From CAYHGV01 sp964356135 (GTDB lineage: Bacteria; Hydrothermota; Tepidihabitantia; CAYHGV01): a DNA stretch of 22,248 nucleotides. The stretch is from assembly GCA_964356135.1 (NCBI GenBank), contig CAYHGV010000046.1:1-22248 (forward strand). Direction: 5' to 3'. Shown here one piece after another: positions 7,602-14,547 of this stretch. How positions within the stretch are numbered: position 1 is the stretch's first letter; the number at the start of each line of letters is the position of its first letter. A program made the translations under genes and the position numbers. The notes beneath the pieces are model-generated. The model ran no database searches and was not told the origin of the DNA. It saw nothing but the letters and a program-made list of their open reading frames with translations.

Positions 7602-8096
7602 TCATATCCGTTTTAGCTCTACCAGCGCCGCTCCAAACTCAACCTTCATCCCTTCATTCACATAAACCTTTGTTACGGTTGATTTCATCGGTGCCCGAAC
7701 CGAGTTTTCCATCTTCATCGCTTCGACAATTGCCACCACCTGACCTTCTTCAACAACCTCTCCTTCTTTGACCGGCAGCTTCACCACCAGCCCCGGCATT
7801 GGTGTTTTTATAACTTCTTCTTCTTTGTTAATTTCCTTGCCCTCGGTCTTTTTTACCGTCTCGGTCGTCTGGATCGAGTAAACCTCGCCATCAATCGTCA
7901 GATAGCACCGAGGCCCGTCGGTAGCCAGATAGACGGTTTTAGCCACCCCATCGATGATCAATGAAATGGCATTGGCAGATAATTTCACAGAATCAACCGA
8001 AAGCTGCCGCTCACCCAATCGGGCATAATACTTGCCATCGTGTAACTCTAAACCTACCTTATGAATGCTGCCAAAAACTTCAAACTCAAATTCCAT
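7602..8096 (-). CDS. Biotin carboxyl carrier protein of an acyl-CoA carboxylase
   Basis: Starting at the ATG at 8096 the protein has 164 residues. The N-terminal 75 or so residues form a beta-rich segment like the region linking biotin carboxylase to the carrier domain in methylcrotonyl- or propionyl-CoA carboxylase alpha chains. A short charged linker follows, then a biotinyl domain at about residues 96-164 with PMPG and EAMKMEN. Lys128 of that motif is the biotin attachment site. The gene overlaps the biotin carboxylase gene by 11 nt, which suggests coupled translation, with GGTGGGGG as ribosome binding site. A longer in-frame start 51 nt upstream is possible but lies inside the other gene and adds no conserved residues. 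Together with the preceding gene it equals the fused alpha subunit seen in many bacteria. Confidence 0.9.
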   Translation of the reverse strand: MEFEFEVFGSIHKVGLELHDGKYYARLGERQLSVDSVKLSANAISLIIDGVAKTVYLATDGPRCYLTIDGEVYSIQTTETVKKTEGKEINKEEEVIKTPMPGLVVKLPVKEGEVVEEGQVVAIVEAMKMENSVRAPMKSTVTKVYVNEGMKVEFGAALVELKRI

Positions 8097-9606
8097 ACGT
8101 GCCCCCACCAATTTGCCAGGAACCGAGCGCGTTCCAGGGCGTGGCAATCTCTTTTTTACCTAAGACCATCCTCAGCGAACCTGCACTGCCACCAGTCGGT
8201 GCGGCAGCGGCAAGCGCTGCCGCCACCAGCGCCGTCTCTAAATTCCCGCCCGCCTTTTCTTTCCAATTCGGGAAAAACCGGGGTATAAAACTGGTCGACA
8301 GCCGCGCTTCGACATATTCCGGGTGCTCAAGCACCGCCCGGAGAAAACCGATCGTGGTCTTAATCCCTAAAATTACATAGTCTTTAAGAGCTGCAACCAT
8401 TTTCCTTCTCGCCCCCTCCCGGTCCTCTGCCCAGACCACGACCTTAGAAAGAATCGGGTCATAATAGGGCGTAACCTCCAACCCTGAATAGAGCCCGCTG
8501 TCAACCCTCATTCCCGGCCCTGCCGGCTCTTTCACGAACAGTATCTTTCCCGGTGAAGGCAAGAAATTATTCTCCGGGTCTTCGGCATAGATCCGACATT
8601 CAATTGCCTGGCCACGCGGCTTGATATCTTCCTGCTTCAGCGCCAATCGCTCGCCGCCGGCAATCCGGATCTGCTGCTTCACCAGGTCGACACCGGTCAC
8701 CAATTCGGTAATCGGGTGTTCGACCTGAATCCGGGCATTGACCTCTAAAAAATAAAAATGCTTATTTTCATCTAATAAAAACTCGACGGTTCCTGCGTTA
8801 CTATATCCTGCGGCTACTGCGACTTTTACCGCGGTCTCGCCCATCGCTCTTCGTAACGGTTCATCGAGCGCCATCGACGGTGTCTCTTCTATTATTTTCT
8901 GGTGTCGACGCTGAATCGAACACTCCCGCTCGAAGAGGTGGATAAGAGCGCCATACCGATCGCCTAAAACCTGGAACTCGACATGACGCGGCTCTTCCAG
9001 ATATTTTTCTAAATAGACGGTGTCGTCGCCGAATGCCGATTTTGCTTCTCTCATTCCCGCGTCTACTGCTTCCTGCAGTTCCTGCGGATTTTTGACGATT
9101 CTCATCCCTTTACCGCCGCCGCCGGCCGATGCCTTCAACAGCACCGGATAGCCGATCTTTTCCCCTTCGGCAATAAATCCAGCCAAATCAATCCCGCGCA
9201 TCATCATCCCCGGAATTATCGGAATCCCCGCCTGCTTCATCGTTTCGCGAGCCTCAAGCTTATCACCGACCAATTTCAATGCTCTGGAATCGGGACCGAT
9301 AAAAATAATCCATTCCGCTTCGCACCGCTCGGCAAATTTGTAATTCTCGGCTAAAAAACCGTAGCCGGGATGAACCGCATCCGCCCGGGTCTTTTTTGTC
9401 GCATCAATCAGTGCATCGAAATTGAGATAACTCTCCAAAGGTGGCGGCGGGCCGATGCACACCGCCTCATCCGCTAACTGAGTATGGAGGGCTGCGCGGT
9501 CAACCGTCGAATAGACTGCGACGGTTGGAATTCCCATCTCCCGGCAGGCACGGATGATGCGGACGGCGATCTCGCCCCGATTGGCGATTAGGATTTTTTT
9601 AAGCAT
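8086..9606 (-). CDS. Biotin carboxylase subunit of an acyl-CoA carboxylase
   Basis: This 506-residue ATP-grasp enzyme carboxylates biotin on the carrier protein using ATP and bicarbonate. Visible are the N-terminal MLKKILIANRGEIAVRIIRA, the ATP-grasp Gly-rich loop KASAGGGGKGMRIV, HVEFQVLGD, the ECSIQRRHQK active-site segment, EVNARIQVEHPITE and IECRIYAEDP. The last 60 residues (PRFFPNWKEKAGG to NALGSWQIGGG) extend beyond a plain AccC and match the linker region of methylcrotonyl- or propionyl-CoA carboxylase alpha chains. I chose ATG 9606, because the 23 extra residues from an upstream start at 9675 are translated from an intergenic repeat. No good Shine-Dalgarno is seen. The carboxyltransferase partner is not in the window, so the acyl-CoA substrate is unknown. 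Confidence 0.93.
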   Translation of the reverse strand: MLKKILIANRGEIAVRIIRACREMGIPTVAVYSTVDRAALHTQLADEAVCIGPPPPLESYLNFDALIDATKKTRADAVHPGYGFLAENYKFAERCEAEWIIFIGPDSRALKLVGDKLEARETMKQAGIPIIPGMMMRGIDLAGFIAEGEKIGYPVLLKASAGGGGKGMRIVKNPQELQEAVDAGMREAKSAFGDDTVYLEKYLEEPRHVEFQVLGDRYGALIHLFERECSIQRRHQKIIEETPSMALDEPLRRAMGETAVKVAVAAGYSNAGTVEFLLDENKHFYFLEVNARIQVEHPITELVTGVDLVKQQIRIAGGERLALKQEDIKPRGQAIECRIYAEDPENNFLPSPGKILFVKEPAGPGMRVDSGLYSGLEVTPYYDPILSKVVVWAEDREGARRKMVAALKDYVILGIKTTIGFLRAVLEHPEYVEARLSTSFIPRFFPNWKEKAGGNLETALVAAALAAAAPTGGSAGSLRMVLGKKEIATPWNALGSWQIGGGTYGI

Positions 9607-9614
9607 GGGAAGAA

Positions 9615-9646
9615 GTAACCACTGAAGACACGGAAGACACAGAAAT
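9615..9646 (+). repeat. Copy 1 of the TAACCACTGA repeat
   Basis: TAACCACTGAAGACACGG followed by AAGACACAGAAA lies between the hydratase and biotin carboxylase genes. Related copies are at 10623 and 21380. Confidence 0.5.
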
Positions 9647-9681
9647 AGGGAAAAAATAAAAACTGATACCATCAATTATCA

Positions 9682-10482
9682 TCATGGTCGCCCTTTTGAT
9701 ACCCATTTCGGTGTGCGCTTTTCGAGAAATGCCGCCATGCCCTCCTGACCTTCATCCGAGATTCGTAACCGGGCAATCGTCTCGGCGGTATATTGCTTTG
9801 CTTCTTCAAACGACATTAAAGGAACCCTCCGAAGCAGTTCTTTACAGGTTGCCAGTGCCTTTGGTCCGCAGGCGAGGAATTGGTTGACCCTGTCCTCGAC
9901 CGTTGTATCCAGCTCTTCCTTTGGAACCATCTGATTAATGAGGCCGGCGGCAAGTGCCCGTTCTGCCGACAACCGTTCACCGGTCAGAAAGAACTCACGG
10001 GTCTTTCCTTCGCCAATCCGCCGTACGACATACGGCGAAATACACGCTGGCACCACACCGATTTTTACTTCGCTGAAACTGAACTTAGCAGTTGTCGCAC
10101 CAATGGCAATATCACATACCGCCACGAAACCGGTGCCGCCACCGATCGCCGCTCCGTTGATCCGACCAATGGTCGGTTTGGACAGGGAATAAATCACATA
10201 GAAGAGTTCTGCCAGTTTCAGCGATTCCTTGAGATTGTCATCGTAGGAATAATCCTTAACCCGCCGCATCCAGTTTAGATCGGCACCGGCACAGAACGAC
10301 TCGCCGTTTCCGGTAAGCACCACCACCCGGACACCGTCATCCCGGCCAAGCTCGGCATAGACACTCAACAGTTCTTCAATCATCACATCATCAAAGGCAT
10401 TATGGACATCCGGACGGTTAAAGGCAACCCGGGCGACCGGACCGTCAATTGCTACCGTTATCGTTTTAAAATTGGAATCCAT
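9682..10482 (-). CDS. Enoyl-CoA hydratase, LiuC (methylglutaconyl-CoA hydratase)-like
   Basis: This 266-residue crotonase-fold protein has the oxyanion-hole segments FCAGADLNWMRR (63-74) and INGAAIGGGTG (108-118), CDIAI, and SEVKIGVVPACISPYVVRRIGE. Of the two glutamates used by classic enoyl-CoA hydratase, Glu138 (in SEVKIG) is present, while the other position, after GGG, is Gly118. The same replacement and the phrase GADLNWM are typical, as I recall, of LiuC-type methylglutaconyl-CoA hydratases of leucine breakdown. It is the first annotated gene of a minus-strand cluster with biotin carboxylase, carrier protein and acyl-CoA dehydrogenase, which fits branched-chain acyl-CoA catabolism. The start at 10482 lacks a Shine-Dalgarno and overlaps a 21-codon leader frame. 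Substrate assignment is inferred. Confidence 0.88.
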   Translation of the reverse strand: MDSNFKTITVAIDGPVARVAFNRPDVHNAFDDVMIEELLSVYAELGRDDGVRVVVLTGNGESFCAGADLNWMRRVKDYSYDDNLKESLKLAELFYVIYSLSKPTIGRINGAAIGGGTGFVAVCDIAIGATTAKFSFSEVKIGVVPACISPYVVRRIGEGKTREFFLTGERLSAERALAAGLINQMVPKEELDTTVEDRVNQFLACGPKALATCKELLRRVPLMSFEEAKQYTAETIARLRISDEGQEGMAAFLEKRTPKWVSKGRP

Positions 10483-10523
10483 GGTTTATAAAAGTTCCCG
10501 AATCGTACCACGCCGATTTTCAT
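10458..10523 (-). CDS. Possible 21-residue leaderless leader peptide
   Basis: ATG at 10523 lies 6 nt after the -10 box of the promoter and opens MKIGVVRFGNFYKPWIPILK plus Arg, stopping inside the 5' end of the hydratase gene in another frame. Translation through the hydratase start could couple the two. Only position and openness support it. Confidence 0.25.
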   Translation of the reverse strand: MKIGVVRFGNFYKPWIPILKR

Positions 10524-10529
10524 AGTTGA

Positions 10530-10557
10530 AAGATAACGAGAAAACCGGTCTTGTCAA
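10530..10557 (-). promoter_or_regulatory. Promoter of the acyl-CoA cluster
   Basis: TTGACA (10557-10552) and TATCTT (10535-10530) are spaced by 16 nt. The -10 box is 47 nt before the hydratase start and 6 nt before the ATG at 10523. Confidence 0.6.
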
Positions 10558-10622
10558 TAAGTTAAAGAACGTTGCCGGCGATTAAAAAAAAACGATGACA
10601 GCGATGGAACCTTTAAGAATTT

Positions 10623-10706
10623 TTAACCACTGAGTCCACTGAAGACACCGAACAAAATAACTTAAATTTAATTGTTTATCTCCGTATATTCAGTGTCTTC
10701 TGAGGT
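10623..10706. repeat. Copy 2 of the TAACCACTGA repeat, with inverted partner
   Basis: TTAACCACTGAGTCCACTG leads into GAAGACACCGAA (10641-10652), which pairs with TTCAGTGTCTTC (10689-10700) with one mismatch, around an AT-rich loop. The spacer 10483-10858 otherwise holds the promoter at 10530-10557, a second hairpin at 10794-10816 and TTTCGTG strings. No gene is seen. Confidence 0.5.
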
Positions 10707-10793
10707 AAAATTAAATTTTTAGCCATTTAACCGTTTTTTCTATTATTATAATTCACCTTCGATTTCGTGTTTTGAGCTCCCTGCGGTCATTCT

Positions 10794-10816
10794 ATCCGCC
10801 ACGGCGTGTGGCGGAT
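10794..10816. repeat. Perfect 9-bp hairpin beyond the MGMT-like gene
   Basis: ATCCGCCAC and GTGGCGGAT flank a 5-nt loop GGCGT. It lies 43 nt past the stop of the minus-strand gene. The T-rich stretch is on the plus-strand side, so it is not a classic terminator for that gene. It is more likely a mobile hairpin repeat between TTTCGTG strings. Confidence 0.45.
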
Positions 10817-10858
10817 TTCGTATTTTTCTTAAATTTCGTGATAAAGCTCTTTCTTAAT

Positions 10859-11371
10859 TCAACGGAGCCGGGCAAGGATTTTAGCCGGGTCAATCAGCAC
10901 TTTTTCAAAATCTTTCACCGTCGGTGGCTTTTTCCCCTTTCCCGGTTCAATCGCATGACCTTCGGCTTTTAAAAATGCCCTCTGGGCATTAATCCCTCCC
11001 GGATATTTATCGTTGAGTTCGCCGGTTGATTTCAGGGTCCGCCAGTACGGGGTATTATTCTTCCTGCCTGCCGCTCCGGCCTCTTCCGCAGCATGGGCTG
11101 CCACCCAGGCGAAAATGCCGGTCGTGATCGGACAGCCGATGGTCGCATTATGTTTTTGAGCGAGGATCGAGCGAATCTGGTTGATGGTGATGAGTTTTCC
11201 TTTCGAAACCTTGCTCATTATTTCATCCACTTCTATCGGTGCCGGAATAACGACCGTCCCCGTCCCCCAGCGGGTGCTCATCTTAGCCGTGATTTTCTCG
11301 ACCCGGGGCAGGCCTTTGCTGTCGTGCAGCTTCTCCTGCCAGGATTTTCGTTTTTTCGATTTAGTAGCCAT
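10859..11371 (-). CDS. MGMT/alkyltransferase-like (ATL) family protein without the active cysteine
   Basis: This 170-residue protein has a Lys-rich N terminus (MATKSKKRKSWQEKL). The region from about residue 50 to 135 follows the DNA-binding domain of O6-alkylguanine-DNA alkyltransferases: MSKVSKGKLITINQIRSILA corresponds to the winged helix, and NNTPYWRTLKSTGELN to the active-site loop. In true alkyltransferases the loop reads PCHR. Here residues 108-111 are PYWR, so the acceptor Cys is absent, as in ATL proteins (PWHR), which flag alkylated bases for excision repair. Similar proteins are often annotated simply as MGMT family. A role in sensing or binding damaged or modified DNA is inferred. 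The ribosome binding site is AAGGAAG. It lies just downstream of the toxin remnant on the same strand. Confidence 0.75.
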   Translation of the reverse strand: MATKSKKRKSWQEKLHDSKGLPRVEKITAKMSTRWGTGTVVIPAPIEVDEIMSKVSKGKLITINQIRSILAQKHNATIGCPITTGIFAWVAAHAAEEAGAAGRKNNTPYWRTLKSTGELNDKYPGGINAQRAFLKAEGHAIEPGKGKKPPTVKDFEKVLIDPAKILARLR

Positions 11372-11438
11372 TTTTCACTTCCTTGACTCAATTGTTTTTG
11401 GGATCTTTAAATCAATCGACTGTCAATAGTTGCGTCAA

Positions 11439-11782
11439 TCATTGCTGTAAAATATCCACGATTTTCTCAATTACAGCGCTCAGTTTATCACCCTTGATAT
11501 GACCGATCTGATATAAAATAATGTGGTGGTCAGCAGTAAAAATACGATTCGGGCGTACATTACTGTTCTGCACTGTTCTGCCTCAACGTACCCGATTCAA
11601 AGTCGTTTTCTTCGAGAGAAACTGCATATCTATCTCTAATCCGCTGACTGGTGACCTGGCAGAGAATAAGGTCATCGCCTTCTAATTCGGCAACCACCAG
11701 AGCAGGACGTCTTCGTGCATGGGTTAAATCCGAAAATGGAAAAAGGAACAACCACTATATCTCCTTTTACAAATCTTGCCAA
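11439..11782 (-). pseudogene. MazF/PemK-type toxin broken by two frameshifts
   Basis: A complete toxin of about 113 residues can be read across three frames. It starts at TTG 11782 (ARFVKGDIVVVPF), shifts at a T5 run (11744-11740) into FPFSDLTHARRRPALVV and on to DFESGTLRQNS, then shifts again after a perfect 10-bp tandem duplication (11562-11581) into NVRPNRIFTADHHIILYQIG and on to a TGA at 11441-11439. Removing one T and one duplicate restores a single frame of normal length for this endoribonuclease family. As it stands the longest piece is 63 codons and lacks the N-terminal strand and the C-terminal half. The start overlaps the antitoxin stop by 16 nt, the usual toxin-antitoxin order. The T5 run could be a sequencing error; the 10-bp duplication is less likely to be one. 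Confidence 0.85.
11562..11581. repeat. 10-bp tandem duplication inside the toxin gene
   Basis: ACTGTTCTGC occurs twice with no gap on the plus strand. Deleting one copy restores the toxin frame across the junction (LRQNS then NVRPN). Confidence 0.9.
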
Positions 11783-11961
11783 GATTCATCCTCCTCAGGT
11801 CTTAACCAATCCTTCGCAAGTGAAGTTTCGCTTGCGATAGCTGTCCCCATTCTTTCCTCCAACAATTTTGCCTCTAAAAACCGAACAAAATCCAGTAGCT
11901 CGGTAAGATACGGTTCAGAAATCCTCTCGATTTTCTTTAAGATTAATTCCTTTGTTTCCAT
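11767..11961 (-). CDS. Antitoxin of a MazF/PemK-type module (DUF2281-like)
   Basis: This 64-residue protein starts METKELILKKIERISEPYLT. It has a helical N-terminal half (ELLDFVRFLEAKLLEE) and an acidic, Trp-containing tail (SLAKDWLRPEEDESWQDL), the form of small DUF2281/VapB-like antitoxins paired with MazF/PemK toxins. The tail is the part that normally wraps the toxin. The frame is intact, with a good ribosome binding site (GAGGTGA) and a strong promoter with a palindrome at the -10 region, which suggests autoregulation. Because the toxin is broken, the antitoxin may persist as an orphan, possibly acting against related toxins elsewhere, which is inference. Confidence 0.8.
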   Translation of the reverse strand: METKELILKKIERISEPYLTELLDFVRFLEAKLLEERMGTAIASETSLAKDWLRPEEDESWQDL

Positions 11962-11980
11962 AATTATTCACCTCGCTGTT

Positions 11981-12018
11981 TATAATAGATAATTATACCA
12001 CAATTTTAGACCTGTCAA
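11981..12018 (-). promoter_or_regulatory. Toxin-antitoxin promoter with overlapping palindrome
   Basis: TTGACA (12018-12013) and a perfect TATAAT (11997-11992) are separated by 15 nt. TATAAT, 5 nt, ATTATA (11997-11981) forms a palindrome covering the -10 box and likely start site, a plausible operator for antitoxin autorepression. Unlike most promoters in this window, it is followed by a leader with a Shine-Dalgarno site. Confidence 0.65.
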
Positions 12019-12043
12019 GCCAAAAGTTTCGCCACTTATTAAC

Positions 12044-12301
12044 CTACCGCCAGAATTTGAAAGAGTATCTCTGGGTACGGACGATCCAGGAGAGATGAAC
12101 CAGAAGTCCGTAACCGAGCATCACTACCCAGAAGAGATTCGGTTTAACTTTGGCGATGACCTTATCTCGATAAAGAACGATCGAACCGACAAAAGTAGCT
12201 GCCATCGAAAAGACCAGGGTAAAGAACGAGAGCACCGCCGCCATGGTAACGTAACCGAACGAATTGGCTTTGGGCACAAAGTATTGGACACCGATGAGCA
12301 C
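12044..12301 (-). CDS. Small hydrophobic membrane protein
   Basis: I cannot assign a family. From GTG 12301 the protein has 85 residues. It has one partial hydrophobic start (VLIGVQYFVP), a long membrane helix (FGYVTMAAVLSFFTLVFSMA and following to VLY) and a second helix (LFWVVMLGYGLLVHLSWIV), with a basic C terminus (RTQRYSFKFWR). AGGAGG at 12318-12313 lies 11 nt before GTG 12301; a start at GTG 12313 would overlap it. It lies about 40 nt after the chelatase-like VWA frame on the same strand and may be cotranscribed. Confidence 0.5.
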   Translation of the reverse strand: MLIGVQYFVPKANSFGYVTMAAVLSFFTLVFSMAATFVGSIVLYRDKVIAKVKPNLFWVVMLGYGLLVHLSWIVRTQRYSFKFWR

Positions 12302-12353
12302 AAACGAAATCACCTCCTGCCGATTTTAAAAATGACTTGACTTCTTATGTTAC

Positions 12354-13400
12354 TCATGCCCCACCGGACTGCAATCGCTCGATCCGCAGAACGTCGAAAA
12401 CCCTCGCAATCTCTTTGGAATGTTTCTGGATAAAACTCCGACGAGATAAAATACTCCCGAGTTCTTGATCGGTTTCATGCTCGGAAATACCGATATAGCT
12501 TCCGTTGGTGATCCGGGTAACCATCATCCCAAGTTTGGTCCCCGGTTTTAGCTCTGTTCCCGATACGCCATGATACGGATTAATAACAATAATGGGAATT
12601 TTTACCCGCTGGTAGAGATTGGCGACCTGGATGACCTCTTTATACGCCGGTTCTTCAAAAATATCTTTATACCGGTGGGTAAGGGGCTCCGGATAGCAGT
12701 CGCTCACCAAAACAACGCAGGGCAGCATCTCCTTTTCTCGCCTCCGCTCTTCCTTAAGTACTATGAACGCCTTTTCCAGACCCGAGGCAAGGGGGGTGTA
12801 ACCGGCGGGCTCGATTTTTACCAGCTTTCCAAGAACTAATTGATAGTTCCGGGTGGGCTGAATCAATATCCGTGCTTCGTTCGCCTGAAAGAGAACCAAA
12901 CCAATCTTATCTTTTTTCCGATAGGCATCCCGGTAGATCAATGCCAGTGCCTGAGCTAACACCGGCAGGAACAGCCGGGTTGAAGAGCTGGCATCAATGA
13001 CTAAAATAATCGTCATCGAGACCTTTGACCGTAGTTGCCACATTCTCAAATCGTCTTTCGCAATTTGTAATTGGTGTGTCTCTTTACGATAATGCCCTTC
13101 CAACAGCGCAGTTTTGACGGTTGGCAAAATTGCTACCGCCGAGCGGCCGGGCGTATAGGGAATATCGTTGATTCTTCGACCCCGGTCAGTGGAAAATTGG
13201 GAATGGGAGTGCTTGCCTAAATATGCTTTGACCTTCTGTTTCTTAACCGCAGGTTCAAGCCGAAACCCGCGCGTAAAACTCCGGAATGAACTGACAATTC
13301 TACGGATATCGACAACCGGACCTTTAAAACCCGACGGTCTGGATTTTCTCTGAATTTTTTCTACTTCTGATACGTTATTTAATTCTTCAACTGTTTTTTT
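12354..13400 (-). CDS. chlD: VWA half of a ChlD-type metal chelatase subunit, in the -1 frame
   Basis: The frame is open for 348 codons from just inside the A9 run, but contains no usual start codon until a TTG at 13127. The segment before that TTG is clearly conserved in type: the basic ChlD linker (KHSHSQFSTDRGRR, then TPGRSAVAILPTVKTALLEG) that joins the AAA+ and VWA domains. The VWA domain follows, with the MIDAS motif DASSS in ILVIDASSSTR, the later Thr in GYTPLASGL, and LVSDC as the Asp-containing strand. This half therefore appears to be the second part of a protein begun by the upstream gene and reached by a -1 shift. In chelatases the AAA+/VWA subunit drives ATP-dependent metal insertion together with a large CobN/ChlH-type subunit, which is not in the window. 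Confidence 0.8.
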   Translation of the reverse strand, partial: KKTVEELNNVSEVEKIQRKSRPSGFKGPVVDIRRIVSSFRSFTRGFRLEPAVKKQKVKAYLGKHSHSQFSTDRGRRINDIPYTPGRSAVAILPTVKTALLEGHYRKETHQLQIAKDDLRMWQLRSKVSMTIILVIDASSSTRLFLPVLAQALALIYRDAYRKKDKIGLVLFQANEARILIQPTRNYQLVLGKLVKIEPAGYTPLASGLEKAFIVLKEERRREKEMLPCVVLVSDCYPEPLTHRYKDIFEEPAYKEVIQVANLYQRVKIPIIVINPYHGVSGTELKPGTKLGMMVTRITNGSYIGISEHETDQELGSILSRRSFIQKHSKEIARVFDVLRIERLQSGGA

Positions 13401-14467
13401 TTATCTCGGACTGCACCGGCTTTAAATAATCCTTCCCCCCTTCCCCGGTATTTTGCTGCGGTTTGCTGGAAGGTTTCCGTTATCTCCTCTTTTGTGGCAG
13501 GCGACTGAAATCCACCTTTCCTCGTTCGATGACTTAAGACGAGGATTGCGGCTTTGACAATATCGCTTTCGGAAACGACTGTCCTGGTTTCATAGGCGGC
13601 GATTGTCAGAGCGGTTTTAGCAATAATAACATCCGGTCGCATACCATCAACCTCGAGCCGGGCACAGCCGGCGGCAATTGCCTCTAACAGCTGCTCGGGG
13701 ATCGCCACATCGGGTAATAACGCTTTTGCCTTTTTAATTCTCTCTTTCAATGACTGCTGCTCAGCCGAGAATGACTCGTTAAAAGCTACAGGGTCATTCT
13801 CGAAGGAGAGGTTTCTCTTCACCACGTCCGTTCGCTCATGCTCATCCTGAATCATCTGCATATCGACCGAAAGAGCCAATCGGTCGAGGATTTGGGGACG
13901 CAATTCACCTTCTTCCGGATTCATACTCCCGATCAGCACAAACCGTGCGGGATGGACGACCGAAAGCCCTTCCCGCTCGATCGTATTCCAACCGGATGCG
14001 GCGGCATCGAGAATATCATCGGTTATGTGGTCGGGCAGGAGATTGATCTCGTCGATATAGAGTATATTCTGATTAGCCATTGCCAGCATTCCGGGCTGCA
14101 ATGCCTTAATTCCCTTGGTTAATATCTCTTCTATATTCACTGAACCGATAAGCCGGTCTTCGGTGGTACCCAGAGGCAGAGTGATGACCCGCATCGTCTT
14201 CTCTTCACCGGTCAATGTTCCTTTCGTTCGACAGTCATCGCACATATTGGTCGGGTCAGCAGGGTTACACCCGAAAGGACAGCCTTTGACCACAGTAATT
14301 TTCGGGAGGATATCGGGCAGAGCATAGACGAACGAACTCTTTCCCGTCCCCTTTGCCCCTTTAATAAGGAGCCCGCCGATCTTGGGATTTATCACATTCA
14401 GAACCAGGCCAAGTTTTAATTCTTCCTGGTTCACAAAGGCGGCAAACGGGAAGGTCACTCGTGCCAT
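13379..14467 (-). CDS. chlD: AAA+ ATPase of magnesium/cobalt chelatase type (ChlI-like; 0-frame product of chlD)
   Basis: This 362-residue AAA+ protein has Walker A GAKGTGKS (37-44), Walker B ILYIDEIN with Asp139 and Glu140, sensor I in VLIGSMNPEEGELRPQILDR, and a Cys cluster (Cys63, Cys67, Cys76, Cys79) typical of ChlI/ChlD-like ATPases. The C-terminal helical part ends at AAKYRGRGEGLFKAG, then VRDKKKQLKN and a stop. The stop lies 13 nt after an A9 run. A -1 shift on that run would instead continue into the VWA frame to give a protein of about 704 residues, a normal ChlD size. Unshifted translation gives the ChlI-like product. The ATG lies 6 nt after a consensus -10 box, so the message is probably leaderless. 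The target metal or pathway is not decided by the window. Confidence 0.9.
   Translation of the reverse strand: MARVTFPFAAFVNQEELKLGLVLNVINPKIGGLLIKGAKGTGKSSFVYALPDILPKITVVKGCPFGCNPADPTNMCDDCRTKGTLTGEEKTMRVITLPLGTTEDRLIGSVNIEEILTKGIKALQPGMLAMANQNILYIDEINLLPDHITDDILDAAASGWNTIEREGLSVVHPARFVLIGSMNPEEGELRPQILDRLALSVDMQMIQDEHERTDVVKRNLSFENDPVAFNESFSAEQQSLKERIKKAKALLPDVAIPEQLLEAIAAGCARLEVDGMRPDVIIAKTALTIAAYETRTVVSESDIVKAAILVLSHRTRKGGFQSPATKEEITETFQQTAAKYRGRGEGLFKAGAVRDKKKQLKN
13394..13402 (-). promoter_or_regulatory. A9 slippage site between the AAA+ and VWA frames
   Basis: Nine A follow GAT in the 0 frame (GAT AAA AAA AAA CAG). A slip back by one base, or one extra A in the transcript, gives AAA ACA GTT and the VWA frame. 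A AAA AAA is a -1 slippery heptamer, and A9 is long enough for RNA polymerase slippage. The 0-frame stop lies just downstream, and a -1 frame TAA lies directly upstream, so the A run is the only place where the frames can be joined. Confidence 0.7.
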
Positions 14468-14473
14468 TGATGA

Positions 14474-14501
14474 ATTATAATAATCAATAATCGATTGTCA
14501 A
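14474..14501 (-). promoter_or_regulatory. chlD promoter, leaderless arrangement
   Basis: Perfect TTGACA (14501-14496) and TATAAT (14479-14474), 16 nt apart. TCATCA separates the -10 box from the ATG at 14467, which puts the transcription start at or next to the start codon. Its -35 box lies 12 nt from the -35 box of the divergent purL promoter. Confidence 0.8.
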
Positions 14502-14513
14502 ATACTTTGGTTC

Positions 14514-14542
14514 TTGACTTATGGTTAAAATTATAGTATTTC
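14514..14542 (+). promoter_or_regulatory. purL promoter, leaderless arrangement
   Basis: TTGACT (14514-14519) and TATTTC (14537-14542), 17 nt apart, then TAATT and ATG 14548. The layout matches the promoter at 18862-18890 almost exactly. The -10 match alone is weak. Confidence 0.5.
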
Positions 14543-14547
14543 TAATT

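Noticed and set aside
7961..8380. Plus-strand frames over the carboxylase genes
   Set aside because: They are antisense to strongly conserved biotin carboxylase and carrier protein frames and have low-complexity translations.
9607..9675. N-terminal extension of biotin carboxylase starting at 9675
   Set aside because: The 23 extra residues come from the TAACCACTGA repeat, and the conserved protein begins at ATG 9606 (MLKKILIANRGEI).
12354..13127. Independent VWA gene starting at TTG 13127
   Set aside because: Conserved ChlD linker residues are encoded in frame upstream of this TTG, and no good ribosome binding site precedes it, so a frameshift product explains it better.
14521..14547. purL start at ATG 14521
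   Set aside because: It adds nine hydrophobic residues not typical of PurS and lies between the predicted -35 and -10 boxes.
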